Source of the DNA: Alphaproteobacteria bacterium
GTDB lineage: Bacteria; Pseudomonadota; Alphaproteobacteria; RF32; CAG-239
NCBI GenBank assembly: GCA_017460085.1
Contig: JAFUBQ010000001.1
Span: 62,001-126,000, forward strand
Length of the DNA: 64,000 bases
Direction of reading: 5' to 3'
The translations under genes were made by a program, and so were the position numbers. Under the pieces are notes generated by a model that did not search any database, had not been told where the DNA came from, and saw nothing but the letters and a program-made list of their open reading frames with translations. How positions within the stretch are numbered: position 1 is the stretch's first letter; every line of letters begins with the position of its first letter. Shown here piece by piece: positions 26,758 to 35,452 of the stretch.

Positions 26758-27030
26758 TTATTTTACAGCTTTTTTCAAGACTGCACCGGCTTTGAACTTA
26801 GGAGCCTTAGAAGCGGCAATCTTAATTTCTTTTCCGGTTGCAGGGTTGCGGCCTTTACGAGCGGCGCGTTTAGCAACGCCAAATGTACCGAAACCAGTGA
26901 TTTGAACTGCATCACCTTTTTTCAAGGCTTTTGTGACCACTTCGATGGCGGCGGCAACAGCACGACCAGCATCAGCTTTGGTCAAACCGGATGTTTTAGC
27001 AATAGCTTCAACAAATTCTGTTTTATTCAT
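26758..27030 (-). CDS. hup: HU-family DNA-binding protein
   Basis: 90 aa, normal HU length, from ATG 27030 (GAAAGGAAAATTAAAC upstream). MNKTEFVEAIA opens the helical dimer core; the beta-arm shows GFGTFGVAKRAARKGRNP followed by KIAASKAPKF. HU bends and compacts DNA and assists recombination. In-frame codons upstream (to 27243) are not conserved and the HU-like start is clear. It lies inside the island, between the prophage tail tip gene and the DGR operon, and has its own terminator, so it may be a phage- or island-encoded nucleoid protein. Confidence 0.9.
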   Translation of the reverse strand: MNKTEFVEAIAKTSGLTKADAGRAVAAAIEVVTKALKKGDAVQITGFGTFGVAKRAARKGRNPATGKEIKIAASKAPKFKAGAVLKKAVK

Positions 27031-27127
27031 GTTTAATTTTCCTTTCTTAATATTAAGATTACAGAGGTTCATGACACCTCCGCTTATGATTCGAGCCATT
27101 TTTGCAAGAAAAGTCAAACAAAATCTT

Positions 27128-27406
27128 TTAATTTGTACATAAATCATCGTAAACCACATTGTTTCTATCAATTTGACGGACAGTTTCAGGGGTGTCGTGC
27201 TCATAATCTGCATACACCGGTTCGTATAAAAGGCAAAAATCACCGTTTATATTTGTTGTGCAACCGCTTAACGCGCTCAGGATCAGCCAGGCTATCCCGA
27301 CTTCTTTTAGCCAACGCCATATAGATGGCTTCCCGGAGAGCTTGATTTTTATCGGTACAACCGAAAAGCTCAACCGTTGCCGTCTTATCTGAGGTGGAGC
27401 CTTCAA
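27128..27406 (-). CDS. Small phage lipoprotein overlapping the 3' end of the tail tip gene
   Basis: The significant part is the last about 60 residues: VGIAWLILSALSGC is a signal sequence with lipobox LSGC, followed by a short mature peptide with FCLLYEPVY, TVRQIDRNN and a final DDLC. Small proteins of this build are frequent near phage lysis or tail-tip genes. The annotated ATG at 27406 gives a long leader; a later non-ATG start is possible. About 170 nt overlap the tail tip gene in another frame. An outer-membrane spanin-like role is a guess. Confidence 0.5.
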   Translation of the reverse strand: MKAPPQIRRQRLSFSVVPIKIKLSGKPSIWRWLKEVGIAWLILSALSGCTTNINGDFCLLYEPVYADYEHDTPETVRQIDRNNVVYDDLCTN

Positions 27407-29099
27407 AACTGCCGGTTATCTCTGAGTTCTTCCATGTGCGGTCCGAAAAATACTGAACGCAAACGCTGTCCGCCGTATCTTCAGACGGCATGATGTATTG
27501 AATTGTCAGGCTGTTTTTGACGATGTTTCTCGGCCCGAACAATGCCACCGGTATTGATTTTGGCTCATCCCGGACAAAGCGAACAATGCCGCCTTGAATG
27601 TAGGGAACGGAACGTCCGACTTTGCAGGTCCTGGATAACGCCTCATAAACCGTTAATTTAGAATCAAAGACGGCATTAAACGTGTCGCCACGTGCGGCCC
27701 AAATCTGATCCAGCCGGTATAAACCTTCAAGATCTATGGACTTATCTGTCAGCCTTGCACCATAGTTGGCCTTTAATATGTCTGCTATTGCCCAAGCGAT
27801 AGAGCGTGTCGGCACTTTGCCAGTCCAGCCACCGGACGGCGACCAAGTTGGCAATTTCCTTGTCACAATGCAGTTAACCATACGGCTTGAGCGTTGCGAC
27901 AGGTTGTTTGTGGCTTTCATCTTAATGGCGATCAAAGTTACGTCGCCGTAACTCGGATTTGATACAATAAAGCCTTTTGCCGAGGCCCACCGGAGCTCGT
28001 GTCCAGCGCGTGAAGATGTGTCTTTATCATCTAAACGCGTGGCCCGGACTTCGTATCTGCCTTTTGCTACCGAATAACCATATGTCCGGTAAAGGCCGTT
28101 GACCGTATTGGCTGATAGTGTTTCGGTCCCGAGCGTGAACCAGTCACCCAAGGGATTATCCTCATCATCAATTTTTCGGGCATCAACGCGCCATTGAACA
28201 GATTTTGTATTCAGGCCGCCGCTGTCATTTGCATAATAAAGACCGCGCTGACAAGCAACATCAATTTCCACCCGGTCAATTTCACTTTCGGTCGGGTTTA
28301 AGACAAACGGCCCGATCGTGTTTCCTTTCAAAAGCTCTTGTCCGGCAACCTCCGGCGAAGTTACCACATCATCACGAAAGAGCGTGTTCTTCTCGCCCGG
28401 ATTGATAATCTGATATGTTATCTCTTCAAACGAGCTGATCGGCGTGTCCTCGATCCGGATTTTCTCGATGTCATAGTAGCCTTGGCCGATGCAGTGCACT
28501 TGATAAGTGTATTGTTCATCGTTTGCATAGCCGTAATAAGGCTGACTGGCAAAGTCCGGATAAATCAGGTGTCGGCCATAAATAACCGGTATCGGACTGC
28601 CAAGCCGGGCCTGATTACCTTGTGCTTGCAAGGAATAAGTCGGACTTTGTGCCGCTATTGAGTTGGCCGAGCCGGACCCGTTAAGAGAGGCCTTAGGTGG
28701 TGGAACGAATGTGTTGACAAGAAAGCTTCCGCCAATAGAAACTGCCGCCGCCGCAACACCACCCCAAACAGCACCATAGGCCGCCGCCACAGCACCACCG
28801 GTATAAACCGAGGCAACAATAACCGCAACCGTTAACACCACTTGCACCGGGTTTGAACTTTTGCCGCCGCCACCGCCTTGTGGAAGTGTCACCAGAGAAA
28901 CAATCGAACTGGGATTTATTAAAAAATTCCAGTCTTTTCTTAAAACGACTAGTCCGTCAATAAAGCAGATAGTTGGCCGGGAAAGGTCTACTTTTTGAGA
29001 TTTTATTAAATCCCAAACTGACATTTTTCCTTTTAAGGCACGACAAATTCTCCCTTTATTCGGCTGAAAAGGGTTTGTAATGTAATTAAAATAAACCAT
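27240..29099 (-). CDS. Phage tail tip/host specificity protein (lambda gpJ-like)
   Basis: 619 aa, short compared with lambda gpJ (1132 aa). It starts MVYFNYITNPFQPNKGR and contains a hydrophobic Ala/Gly/Val segment (about residues 105-145) and the tip-attachment region NQARLGSPIPVIYGRHLIYP (about 170), typical of gpJ-like central domains. It ends without the fibronectin repeats and receptor-binding tail. Receptor contact may be handled by the separate fibre genes at 30-35 kb. Preceded directly by the NlpC/P60 tail gene (gpK position) and the DUF1833 gene (gpL position), which supports the assignment. Confidence 0.82.
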   Translation of the reverse strand: MVYFNYITNPFQPNKGRICRALKGKMSVWDLIKSQKVDLSRPTICFIDGLVVLRKDWNFLINPSSIVSLVTLPQGGGGGKSSNPVQVVLTVAVIVASVYTGGAVAAAYGAVWGGVAAAAVSIGGSFLVNTFVPPPKASLNGSGSANSIAAQSPTYSLQAQGNQARLGSPIPVIYGRHLIYPDFASQPYYGYANDEQYTYQVHCIGQGYYDIEKIRIEDTPISSFEEITYQIINPGEKNTLFRDDVVTSPEVAGQELLKGNTIGPFVLNPTESEIDRVEIDVACQRGLYYANDSGGLNTKSVQWRVDARKIDDEDNPLGDWFTLGTETLSANTVNGLYRTYGYSVAKGRYEVRATRLDDKDTSSRAGHELRWASAKGFIVSNPSYGDVTLIAIKMKATNNLSQRSSRMVNCIVTRKLPTWSPSGGWTGKVPTRSIAWAIADILKANYGARLTDKSIDLEGLYRLDQIWAARGDTFNAVFDSKLTVYEALSRTCKVGRSVPYIQGGIVRFVRDEPKSIPVALFGPRNIVKNSLTIQYIMPSEDTADSVCVQYFSDRTWKNSEITGSFEGSTSDKTATVELFGCTDKNQALREAIYMALAKRSRDSLADPERVKRLHNKYKR

Positions 29100-29504
29100 T
29101 TATTTTCTCTTTACTCTGTAATAACTGTCTATTTGCCACCCGCACAGGCGCAGGCTTGGCAAGTCCTGAAATACAACACCACCATCGCGACAACAATGTA
29201 AAATACCACCGCCGTCAGCATCTAACCATAAGCCGGCATGAACCGGATGTTTTGACTGACGAAGCAGAACAACATCACCGTCTTGCGGTTTTTCAACTTC
29301 ATTAAACGCCTGGAAAGCAGGATCCTCTTTAAATGCGATTAAAACGCTCCGGAGATTATCCGGATTAACGTTTACCGCCGGCACATCTATGCCGTATTCG
29401 TGCTTCAGGATCCAGCGCACCATTCCCCAACAGTCAAATTCATCAGGACCTTGCGCACCGGCAACCCAGGGCAAGCCTATATATTTACAAGCAAAATGTG
29501 TCAT
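29100..29504 (-). CDS. NlpC/P60-family tail peptidase (lambda gpK-like)
   Basis: 134 aa. Catalytic Cys in EFDCWGMVRW (about residue 25) and His in HPVHAGLWLD (about residue 89) fit an NlpC/P60 cysteine peptidase. In lambda-like phages this sits at the tail tip and helps degrade peptidoglycan during entry. It overlaps the DUF1833 gene by 4 nt and abuts the tail tip gene, so all three are cotranslated. Confidence 0.88.
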   Translation of the reverse strand: MTHFACKYIGLPWVAGAQGPDEFDCWGMVRWILKHEYGIDVPAVNVNPDNLRSVLIAFKEDPAFQAFNEVEKPQDGDVVLLRQSKHPVHAGLWLDADGGGILHCCRDGGVVFQDLPSLRLCGWQIDSYYRVKRK

Positions 29505-30043
29505 CGTGTTAATCCCGGATAGTTTTTAACGGTATAGTTTTCACTTGGAAACGATTTGTTCCCGATGTCCATCATGCGGGCCGTAGCCGTTATTTTATAG
29601 CAGTCCACATGAATATCAGTAATAACCAAGGTTATCGGCGGGTCCATCTGCGGCGTTGTTAGGTCGTCAGACAGGTATGGCCGATATGTCAGCTCGATCA
29701 TGTCCTGTGTTTCAATAGCCCGGTCAAGATAAGCGATCATCTCGGTTGAAACGTTGTCGATCGTGACCGAAATCTCAGGTGTCGGCGTGTTGTTGACTGG
29801 TGGCAATTCCAAATCAAAGGCCATGGCCACAAACTCCACAGCTTCACCCGGATTAAGCGGAGCCGAGTTTTCAAGCGTGCAAGTGTGGCTGACGTGATCC
29901 CGGACCACGCGAATGGCGGTCGGGTTACCTTGATCATCAATAAAGGCCGGATGCCGAAGCTCCAAGGTGTGAAGCAAAATCACATCACTCGGAGCCGAGG
30001 CATAGGCTTCCTTTAGTGCTTCAGAAAGCGTTGTATCGGTCAT
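29501..30043 (-). CDS. DUF1833 tail protein (lambda gpL position)
   Basis: 180 aa. Strand-rich, with LLHTLELRHPAF near residue 24, the VRDHVSHTCTLENS region, and a later IELTYRPYLSDDL block typical of DUF1833 tail components. Position between the fibre genes and the NlpC gene fits a tail-tip hub protein equivalent to gpL. Overlaps its neighbours by 4 nt on both sides. Confidence 0.75.
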   Translation of the reverse strand: MTDTTLSEALKEAYASAPSDVILLHTLELRHPAFIDDQGNPTAIRVVRDHVSHTCTLENSAPLNPGEAVEFVAMAFDLELPPVNNTPTPEISVTIDNVSTEMIAYLDRAIETQDMIELTYRPYLSDDLTTPQMDPPITLVITDIHVDCYKITATARMMDIGNKSFPSENYTVKNYPGLTR

Positions 30044-30255
30044 TGTTCCTCCGGCTCAGGTGGTATTGGTATTTCAACCCATTCAACCTCAATATGATGT
30101 TCGCACTCATTAAATGACTGAGCGCAATACTCTTTTCCGTCTTGAGGTGGCTCATTAGCTGTTTTATAGCCTTGTGCGAATGCTTCTTCTTCAGTCAAAT
30201 CAAGGTCGTAAAAATTCAACATGAAACCGTTGTTTAATTTATAATATCTTGCCAT
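30040..30255 (-). CDS. Small acidic phage protein
   Basis: 71 aa, strongly acidic C-terminus (EWVEIPIPPEPEEQ). It overlaps the DUF1833 gene start and lies just after a fibre gene. The layout resembles short tail-fibre-assembly or fibre-associated proteins, but no family is recognised. Confidence 0.6.
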   Translation of the reverse strand: MARYYKLNNGFMLNFYDLDLTEEEAFAQGYKTANEPPQDGKEYCAQSFNECEHHIEVEWVEIPIPPEPEEQ

Positions 30256-30263
30256 TTTTCCTC

Positions 30264-31688
30264 CTATTCAAGATTGCAAATCATATCCAAAAGTTCCCAT
30301 TTAGTCGGGGTTTGCTTTTTCAAATCGTCCGGCGTTTGAGTAAACACGCTGTCTTTTGAAATATCGCGAGTGTACGTTTTTCCGTTTGTAGTAATAGTCG
30401 TAGTGGTTACAGCCGTCACTGTATTTGGAAGATCAAGATTTACTCGTTCATATGACATGTAATTCGTAGCAGGATTTGCCACAGTATAAACTGTTTTATA
30501 CTGTGTCGTACCCGCACCGGCATAAAGCATTACACCTTCTGTGCGCTGATATGTACCGCTCACAATTTTTGTTTTTGAGTAATTATACAATCCATCTTCT
30601 TTTAAGTATCCCCAAGCACCAACATCTAATACATCTTCAGAAATAAGTTGCGGATTGTTATTATTGATTGAATAAAGTTTTCCAGTTGTTGTCAGTGCAT
30701 ATTGCCCAAAAAGTTTTGATATTTGGTCACCGACATCGCCCGAATAATATGGAGTAGTTCGGTTATTGTAAAAGCACTTGTAACGTGATCCTTTTGCAAA
30801 ATAAAAGTATCCTGAACTTCCGCAAGACATCATACTCCAGCCATTTTCTGTATCAAGTTGCACCATTTCATTTTTTTGAAAGCCTCCGCTAACACCTGTT
30901 CGACTGATATAGTAAGGATATCCATCGCGAATACCGGCACAATACGCGCTATCATTATATGCTGTTGCAACATCGGTCCATACCCCACCATTATCAAGGA
31001 CAGAACAAATTAATGTTGACTGGTTATTAAAGCTCATAAGCGCACCGCTTCTTATACCGAAAAAGCCGCTGATTTTTGTGTAACCTGCAGTATTATCGGT
31101 ATACGCATTTTTGAAGAAGCTGTATAATTTACCGCCTTTTATCATATTTCCATAACCAACTTGTGTAACACCACCGTCAGTCGTTTTTTGTGTTAGTGTT
31201 ACAGGCGTGGCATAAGTGTTGTAATAGTAAAGATTTCCATTAATGCCAACGTATCCAGCATAGCCGCCGTATGCCGCATAGCTCGAACAAGCAACGCCGT
31301 CTAACATGTCACCATTACTATTATAAACGATGTAAACCATGCCGCTACTTGAGGTTTGAGACCACGTCCAACCATAGGCTTTTCTGAGCTGATCTCTTAA
31401 TAGGTTTAATCCGCCTTTACCTTCCTCGGACTTCTTCATATAAGTGGTCGCAATGTTATTGCCCTCGGCATCAGCTGTCGCTTTTGCCGCGGTGTCGTTG
31501 GTTCCGAGCTTACCGGCAAGAGCCGAATAAACACCGCCGGAAGATACAGCGTTTGCAGATCCTGATGTTGGAGCCGCATCAACTTTCACTTTGCCGGCGA
31601 CCGAGGCCGAGCCTGTCGGGATATTATCTGTATATGGATACAGGTAATCGCCGCGTTTGTTCTTTAGTTTGACACTTTTGTTTGCCAT
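30264..31688 (-). CDS. Tail fibre protein with shared N-terminal module and propeller-like C-terminus
   Basis: 474 aa. Residues 1-75 contain the module common to four neighbouring genes: KLKNKRGDYLYPYT, GKVKVDAAPTSGSANAVSSG, KLGTNDTAAKATADAEGN. The remainder has repeated Gly/Tyr-rich strands with GKLYSxxNN units and KEDGLYNYS, suggesting an RCC1- or propeller-like adhesin head. Likely a receptor-binding fibre of the tail. Downstream of three paralogues on the same strand. Confidence 0.68.
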   Translation of the reverse strand: MANKSVKLKNKRGDYLYPYTDNIPTGSASVAGKVKVDAAPTSGSANAVSSGGVYSALAGKLGTNDTAAKATADAEGNNIATTYMKKSEEGKGGLNLLRDQLRKAYGWTWSQTSSSGMVYIVYNSNGDMLDGVACSSYAAYGGYAGYVGINGNLYYYNTYATPVTLTQKTTDGGVTQVGYGNMIKGGKLYSFFKNAYTDNTAGYTKISGFFGIRSGALMSFNNQSTLICSVLDNGGVWTDVATAYNDSAYCAGIRDGYPYYISRTGVSGGFQKNEMVQLDTENGWSMMSCGSSGYFYFAKGSRYKCFYNNRTTPYYSGDVGDQISKLFGQYALTTTGKLYSINNNNPQLISEDVLDVGAWGYLKEDGLYNYSKTKIVSGTYQRTEGVMLYAGAGTTQYKTVYTVANPATNYMSYERVNLDLPNTVTAVTTTTITTNGKTYTRDISKDSVFTQTPDDLKKQTPTKWELLDMICNLE

Positions 31689-31761
31689 GAGTTTCTCCTG
31701 TTAGCTACCAATAAAAGAAGCCATACCGAGTGGTAGCGTTCCCGGTATGGCCTTTTTACAA

Positions 31762-32769
31762 TTAAAGTGCGGCTATTACTGTATAGCCAACCGGTTCTGA
31801 TCCTACAATTTCTGAAAAATCAAAAGCGGTTTCTGTTACAAGATCTCGGGAATATTTCGGTGCAGACGTATTGCCCGTATAGAACAAGTCTAACTGGTTT
31901 GCGTAACCCGAGTATATTCCGGTTGTAGATAAAGCTGTCTGAGTAGCCATCGCCGAAGTACTGGCTTTGTAGTGGATATATGAGTCATCGGGTTGTTTGA
32001 TGCGCATATACACATAGCCGGCATTATTCGGACCAGACGAGTGAACAATGTTTGCAGACAAACTGGTGTAACTTGTAGAATAATTTTTATAATACAAGTT
32101 TGAAAATTTCTTTGTCGTCTGTGAAACTGCGACGTAGCCCCAAGCCAACATAAAGCCTTTGGTATCACACGAAATACCGCTAAAACTGTACATATTGTTT
32201 ACACCAATCTGTGTCCAGCTCAGTCCGTCAGTACTTCTGTAAACCGTACTTTTACTGCTTACTCTGAAAATGGCGTAATAGTAATTTCCGCCGCCCCATT
32301 TAGGATAAACACTGAGAGACACATCCGCGGCCGCCGCATTGTTAAATGTGTAAGCCGTAGCTGTCCACGTTTGCAGGTCTGTTGACTGATAAACTTCGGT
32401 CGGACTGATAAGCATAATGTATTTATTATTTATAAAATATATTGCTTTACAGCCACTGTAGAGGGTAGCAACCGTATGTGTACCAGGCAGTCCGATGTCG
32501 AACCAGTCCTTGCCATTGGTTGTGTATTTGGCATAATCTTTCGTCATACAATAAAACATCGGCTTGTTATAAATAACACCGAGTTTGTGGTTGTAGGTAA
32601 CGTCAGAAAAGCCTTTTACAACATACCATTTGTTGGCATCTTCAGTCACAGCAAGAAGATATTTGTATTTGCTCGACCCATAGCGGATCGAAGCCATCAT
32701 CTTTGGCGAGCCGCCTTCATAATAAGGCACCGTATCTCCGAAATAAATCATTCTTCGCGAGAAAATCAT
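31762..32769 (-). CDS. Tail spike-like protein with Asp-box/sialidase-type repeats
   Basis: 335 aa from ATG 32769 (GAGGTGAC upstream), chosen instead of an upstream in-frame start at 32856 that lies inside the preceding gene. Several S-x-D-G-x-x-W-like units are present (TTNGKDWFDIG, QSTDLQTWTA, YRSTDGLSWTQIG), the signature of Asp-box beta propellers found in sialidases and phage adhesins. Probably binds or trims host surface glycans. Catalytic residues cannot be assigned. Confidence 0.65.
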   Translation of the reverse strand: MIFSRRMIYFGDTVPYYEGGSPKMMASIRYGSSKYKYLLAVTEDANKWYVVKGFSDVTYNHKLGVIYNKPMFYCMTKDYAKYTTNGKDWFDIGLPGTHTVATLYSGCKAIYFINNKYIMLISPTEVYQSTDLQTWTATAYTFNNAAAADVSLSVYPKWGGGNYYYAIFRVSSKSTVYRSTDGLSWTQIGVNNMYSFSGISCDTKGFMLAWGYVAVSQTTKKFSNLYYKNYSTSYTSLSANIVHSSGPNNAGYVYMRIKQPDDSYIHYKASTSAMATQTALSTTGIYSGYANQLDLFYTGNTSAPKYSRDLVTETAFDFSEIVGSEPVGYTVIAAL

Positions 32770-32779
32770 TGTCACCTCG

Positions 32780-33334
32780 CTATGCCTGAACAACAGCACC
32801 CACAACCCAGTTTGAGCCGTTATATTCATAAAGAATATCATAAGTTCCGGCCGCAAAGCTTGGTTGTGAGCCTGTGAAATACTTTGTCGTTCCGAGGTTA
32901 ATAGTGCGTGAGGTAGACAATGTCATTTGCACCAAGATTTGATGAAAAACGGTATTGTCGCTTACACTTGGCAAACTGAACGTAACAGTTCCTGTCGGCG
33001 CAATTCGGTTGACAGAGTTATCCGCCAAAGAAATTGTGCCGCTTGTTGCTAAGGTTGTAACCGGCATATTTTTCTTCAAATAAGTATTAACGATATTGTT
33101 TCCGCTTGCATCAGCAGTTGCTTTTGCCGCAGTTCCTGTTGTCGATAATTTACCAGCAAGGGCGGTATAAACCGCCCCTGACGTAATCGCATTATTTGAA
33201 CCTGAAGTCGGACTTGAATCCAATTGAACCTTTCCGGCCGTTGAAGTAGACGCGGTCGGAATGTTTTCCGTATATGGCTCTAGATATTCGCCGCTACGGT
33301 TTTTTAGTCTTACATTTTTAGCCACGATATCCAT
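32780..33334 (-). CDS. Tail fibre paralogue with shared N-terminal module
   Basis: 184 aa. Same N-terminal module as its neighbours (KNRSGEYLEPYTENIPTAS, AGKVQLDSSPTSGSNNAITSG, TAAKATADASGN). The C-terminal half is a short Thr/Ser-rich beta domain (TVTFSLPSVSDNTVFHQI) ending YNGSNWVVGAVVQA, similar to fibre tip domains. Likely a structural fibre segment next to the Asp-box protein. Confidence 0.65.
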   Translation of the reverse strand: MDIVAKNVRLKNRSGEYLEPYTENIPTASTSTAGKVQLDSSPTSGSNNAITSGAVYTALAGKLSTTGTAAKATADASGNNIVNTYLKKNMPVTTLATSGTISLADNSVNRIAPTGTVTFSLPSVSDNTVFHQILVQMTLSTSRTINLGTTKYFTGSQPSFAAGTYDILYEYNGSNWVVGAVVQA

Positions 33335-33342
33335 TCCTTACT

Positions 33343-34116
33343 TTAGTTCATTTCCTCGTAAGAAATAGCATCAGACAATTTTAAGTAAGTCGTCGAGATA
33401 GTATTTCCGTCTGCATCAGCGGTTGCTTTTGCGGCTGTTCCGGTTGTGGCCAACGCACCCACATCAGAAGCAGAAAGTGTCACATTTGAGGACAAAGGCT
33501 TTCCGTTAACCGTTCTTGTGGCAGGTACGTAGTTGGTCAAATCAACCTTTTCGGTTTCCAAAACAGCGACTTTATAGTAGCCGATTTGGATAAACCCGGC
33601 AGACTGAATGGCCGCAACCAGCGCATCATCTGTTGTATAAGTATAGGATGACGTTGTGCTTTCAACGGAGTAAATCCATAAATCAGGGACATTCTTTGCT
33701 TGAATATAGATGTTATCACCGATTTTGAACTCAGTAGAGGCCGCCGCATTTAAGGCAGTAACCATCGCCTGATAGTTCTGATAAGATGTTGCACGTGCGC
33801 GACCTTCAGCAATACTTTTGGCAGTATTAGCTGTTGTTTCCACCGCAGACAACTCTGATTTTGTGGCATAAGTTGAGGTAATCGTATTGCCACTGGCATC
33901 GGCAGTCGCTTTTGCCGCAGTTTCTGTTTTACCCAGTTTGTTATCCAAGGCAGTTTTGGCACCGCCGGAGGTCAACGCTTTGGTAGAGTTTGCGGTCGGT
34001 GTTGCTTCCAACTGTACCAAACCTTTGGCTGATGTTGTGGCATCAGGCACATTGGTTGTATACGGCTCTAAGTAGTCACCGGTCGCATTTTTTAATTTAA
34101 TTCTTTTATTTGCCAT
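33343..34116 (-). CDS. Tail fibre paralogue with two copies of the shared module
   Basis: 257 aa. Starts with KLKNATGDYLEPYTTNVP and carries TAAKATADASGN near residue 70; a second TAAKATADADGN stands near the C-terminus, so the module is at least partly duplicated. The middle has FKIGDNIYIQAKNVPDLWIY, a small beta domain. Likely trimeric fibre protein. Confidence 0.65.
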   Translation of the reverse strand: MANKRIKLKNATGDYLEPYTTNVPDATTSAKGLVQLEATPTANSTKALTSGGAKTALDNKLGKTETAAKATADASGNTITSTYATKSELSAVETTANTAKSIAEGRARATSYQNYQAMVTALNAAASTEFKIGDNIYIQAKNVPDLWIYSVESTTSSYTYTTDDALVAAIQSAGFIQIGYYKVAVLETEKVDLTNYVPATRTVNGKPLSSNVTLSASDVGALATTGTAAKATADADGNTISTTYLKLSDAISYEEMN

Positions 34117-34137
34117 GTTTAATTTCCTTTCTTAATG

Positions 34138-34371
34138 TTAATCTTCGTATTCAAAAGTGATGATATCACTGAGCTTTGCATACGTTTGGTTGATAATATT
34201 GCCATCGGCATCGGCAGTTGCCTTGGCAGCTGTATCAGTCTTTCCCAACTTATCTTTCAGGGCATCAAAGACGGCCCCGGAAGAAATTACGTTGGAACTG
34301 CCTGATTGGGGTGTGGTATCAAAACTCTCGTTAGAAAATCTTGATGCCGGAATTTTACTTGAATCGGTCAT
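34138..34371 (-). CDS. Short fibre-module protein
   Basis: 77 aa consisting almost entirely of the shared module: TPQSGSSNVISSGAVFDALKD and KLGKTDTAAKATADADGN. It may be a truncated paralogue or a small adaptor, cotranslated with the coiled-coil protein (overlap of 4 nt). Confidence 0.6.
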   Translation of the reverse strand: MTDSSKIPASRFSNESFDTTPQSGSSNVISSGAVFDALKDKLGKTDTAAKATADADGNIINQTYAKLSDIITFEYED

Positions 34372-35438
34372 GGTGTTTCTCCTTGCATCTCTTCATACAT
34401 CACACAGTCGATCATGCCAGCCATAGACTGGAGTTCAAAAAGGCATTTGACACACCATCGTTCACCGGCGGCCAACGGGTTAAGAAGAATGACCGACTGT
34501 CCGTTATTTGAAATGGTATAGTTCTCAGGAAGTAAGGCGGTGTTTTCAATAATAACCGTCAGAACTTGGTCCACACCGCCGAGAGGCTCATCTAAATTCA
34601 GAGGAAGAACCGTCTGGTTGGCGGTCGCAACACCTGTAACCGTCACCGGATAATTACCGATTGTAGCTTGTTGTGCCAGCTCGACCCATTTTTGACAGGA
34701 GTGTATGCCGCCTTGGGCCTGAACTTCTGCATCTGTTCCTTCAGCCCAGGTTTTTGCCTTGGTTACTTCTGCTTTTGCGTTGTTGACTTCCGCTTTGGCA
34801 TTTTGCACCTCGGCTTTAGCGTTTGTGACCTCAGCTTTGGCTTTGACCACTTCAGCCGCCGCATTCTGCACTTCTGTTTGCGCATTAACGACCTCTGCCT
34901 GAGCGTTCCGTACTTCTGCTTTCGCATTTTCAACTTCATCTTTTGCTTTTTGAACCTCTTGTTCTGCCTTGGTAACTTCGGCTTTTGCTTTGACCACTTC
35001 AGCCGCCGCATTTTGCACCTCTGTTTGTGCGTTAACAACTTCAGCTTGCGCATTTCGGACTTCCTGCTTGGCATTTTGAACTTCTGCTTGGGCAAGCGCA
35101 ACATAGTTTGCACCAACCGTTTCGAGTTCTTCCTTTGCTCTTTGACCTTCTTGGCGTGTATTGGCGACTTCGGCTCTTGCATTTTGGACTTCTGCTTGCG
35201 CAAGCAAAACAGAGTTTGCCGCATCATCAGCCGCCGCCTGAGCTAAATTCACAAGGCTTGAAGCCTGTCCGTACAATTCATTCCGCACATCTTTGAGGGC
35301 CTTTGCCATTGTAGGAACTTCGCCACCTTCAGTCGTGACCGTTTGCGTATCCGTCCCATGAACCATATTGTGAAATAGCGATGAGTCCGTTTCGGTTCTC
35401 TCAATCGCTGTCTCTAATCTTTCTTGCATATTTGGCAT
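34368..35438 (-). CDS. Long coiled-coil tail fibre stalk protein
   Basis: 356 aa. Residues about 85-255 are made of near-perfect seven-residue units AEVxNAx/AEVxKAK repeated more than twenty times, giving a long parallel coiled coil. The N-terminus (TEGGEVPTMAKALKDVRNEL) resembles fibre attachment domains; the last about 90 residues form a beta domain (VTGVATANQTVLPLNLDEP). The repeats are reflected in internally repetitive DNA, which could expand or contract. Likely a rigid fibre stalk. Confidence 0.75.
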   Translation of the reverse strand: MPNMQERLETAIERTETDSSLFHNMVHGTDTQTVTTEGGEVPTMAKALKDVRNELYGQASSLVNLAQAAADDAANSVLLAQAEVQNARAEVANTRQEGQRAKEELETVGANYVALAQAEVQNAKQEVRNAQAEVVNAQTEVQNAAAEVVKAKAEVTKAEQEVQKAKDEVENAKAEVRNAQAEVVNAQTEVQNAAAEVVKAKAEVTNAKAEVQNAKAEVNNAKAEVTKAKTWAEGTDAEVQAQGGIHSCQKWVELAQQATIGNYPVTVTGVATANQTVLPLNLDEPLGGVDQVLTVIIENTALLPENYTISNNGQSVILLNPLAAGERWCVKCLFELQSMAGMIDCVMYEEMQGETP

Positions 35439-35452
35439 TTTTATGTCCTTTT

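Noticed and set aside
34668-35246. 192-aa open frame on the + strand, Phe/Cys/Leu-rich
   Set aside because: It is the antisense of the coiled-coil repeat gene; the unusual composition mirrors the heptad codons.
34368-35438. DGR target in a tail fibre gene
   Set aside because: No sequence resembling the TR or an A-rich template partner is present; repeats are coiled-coil heptads.
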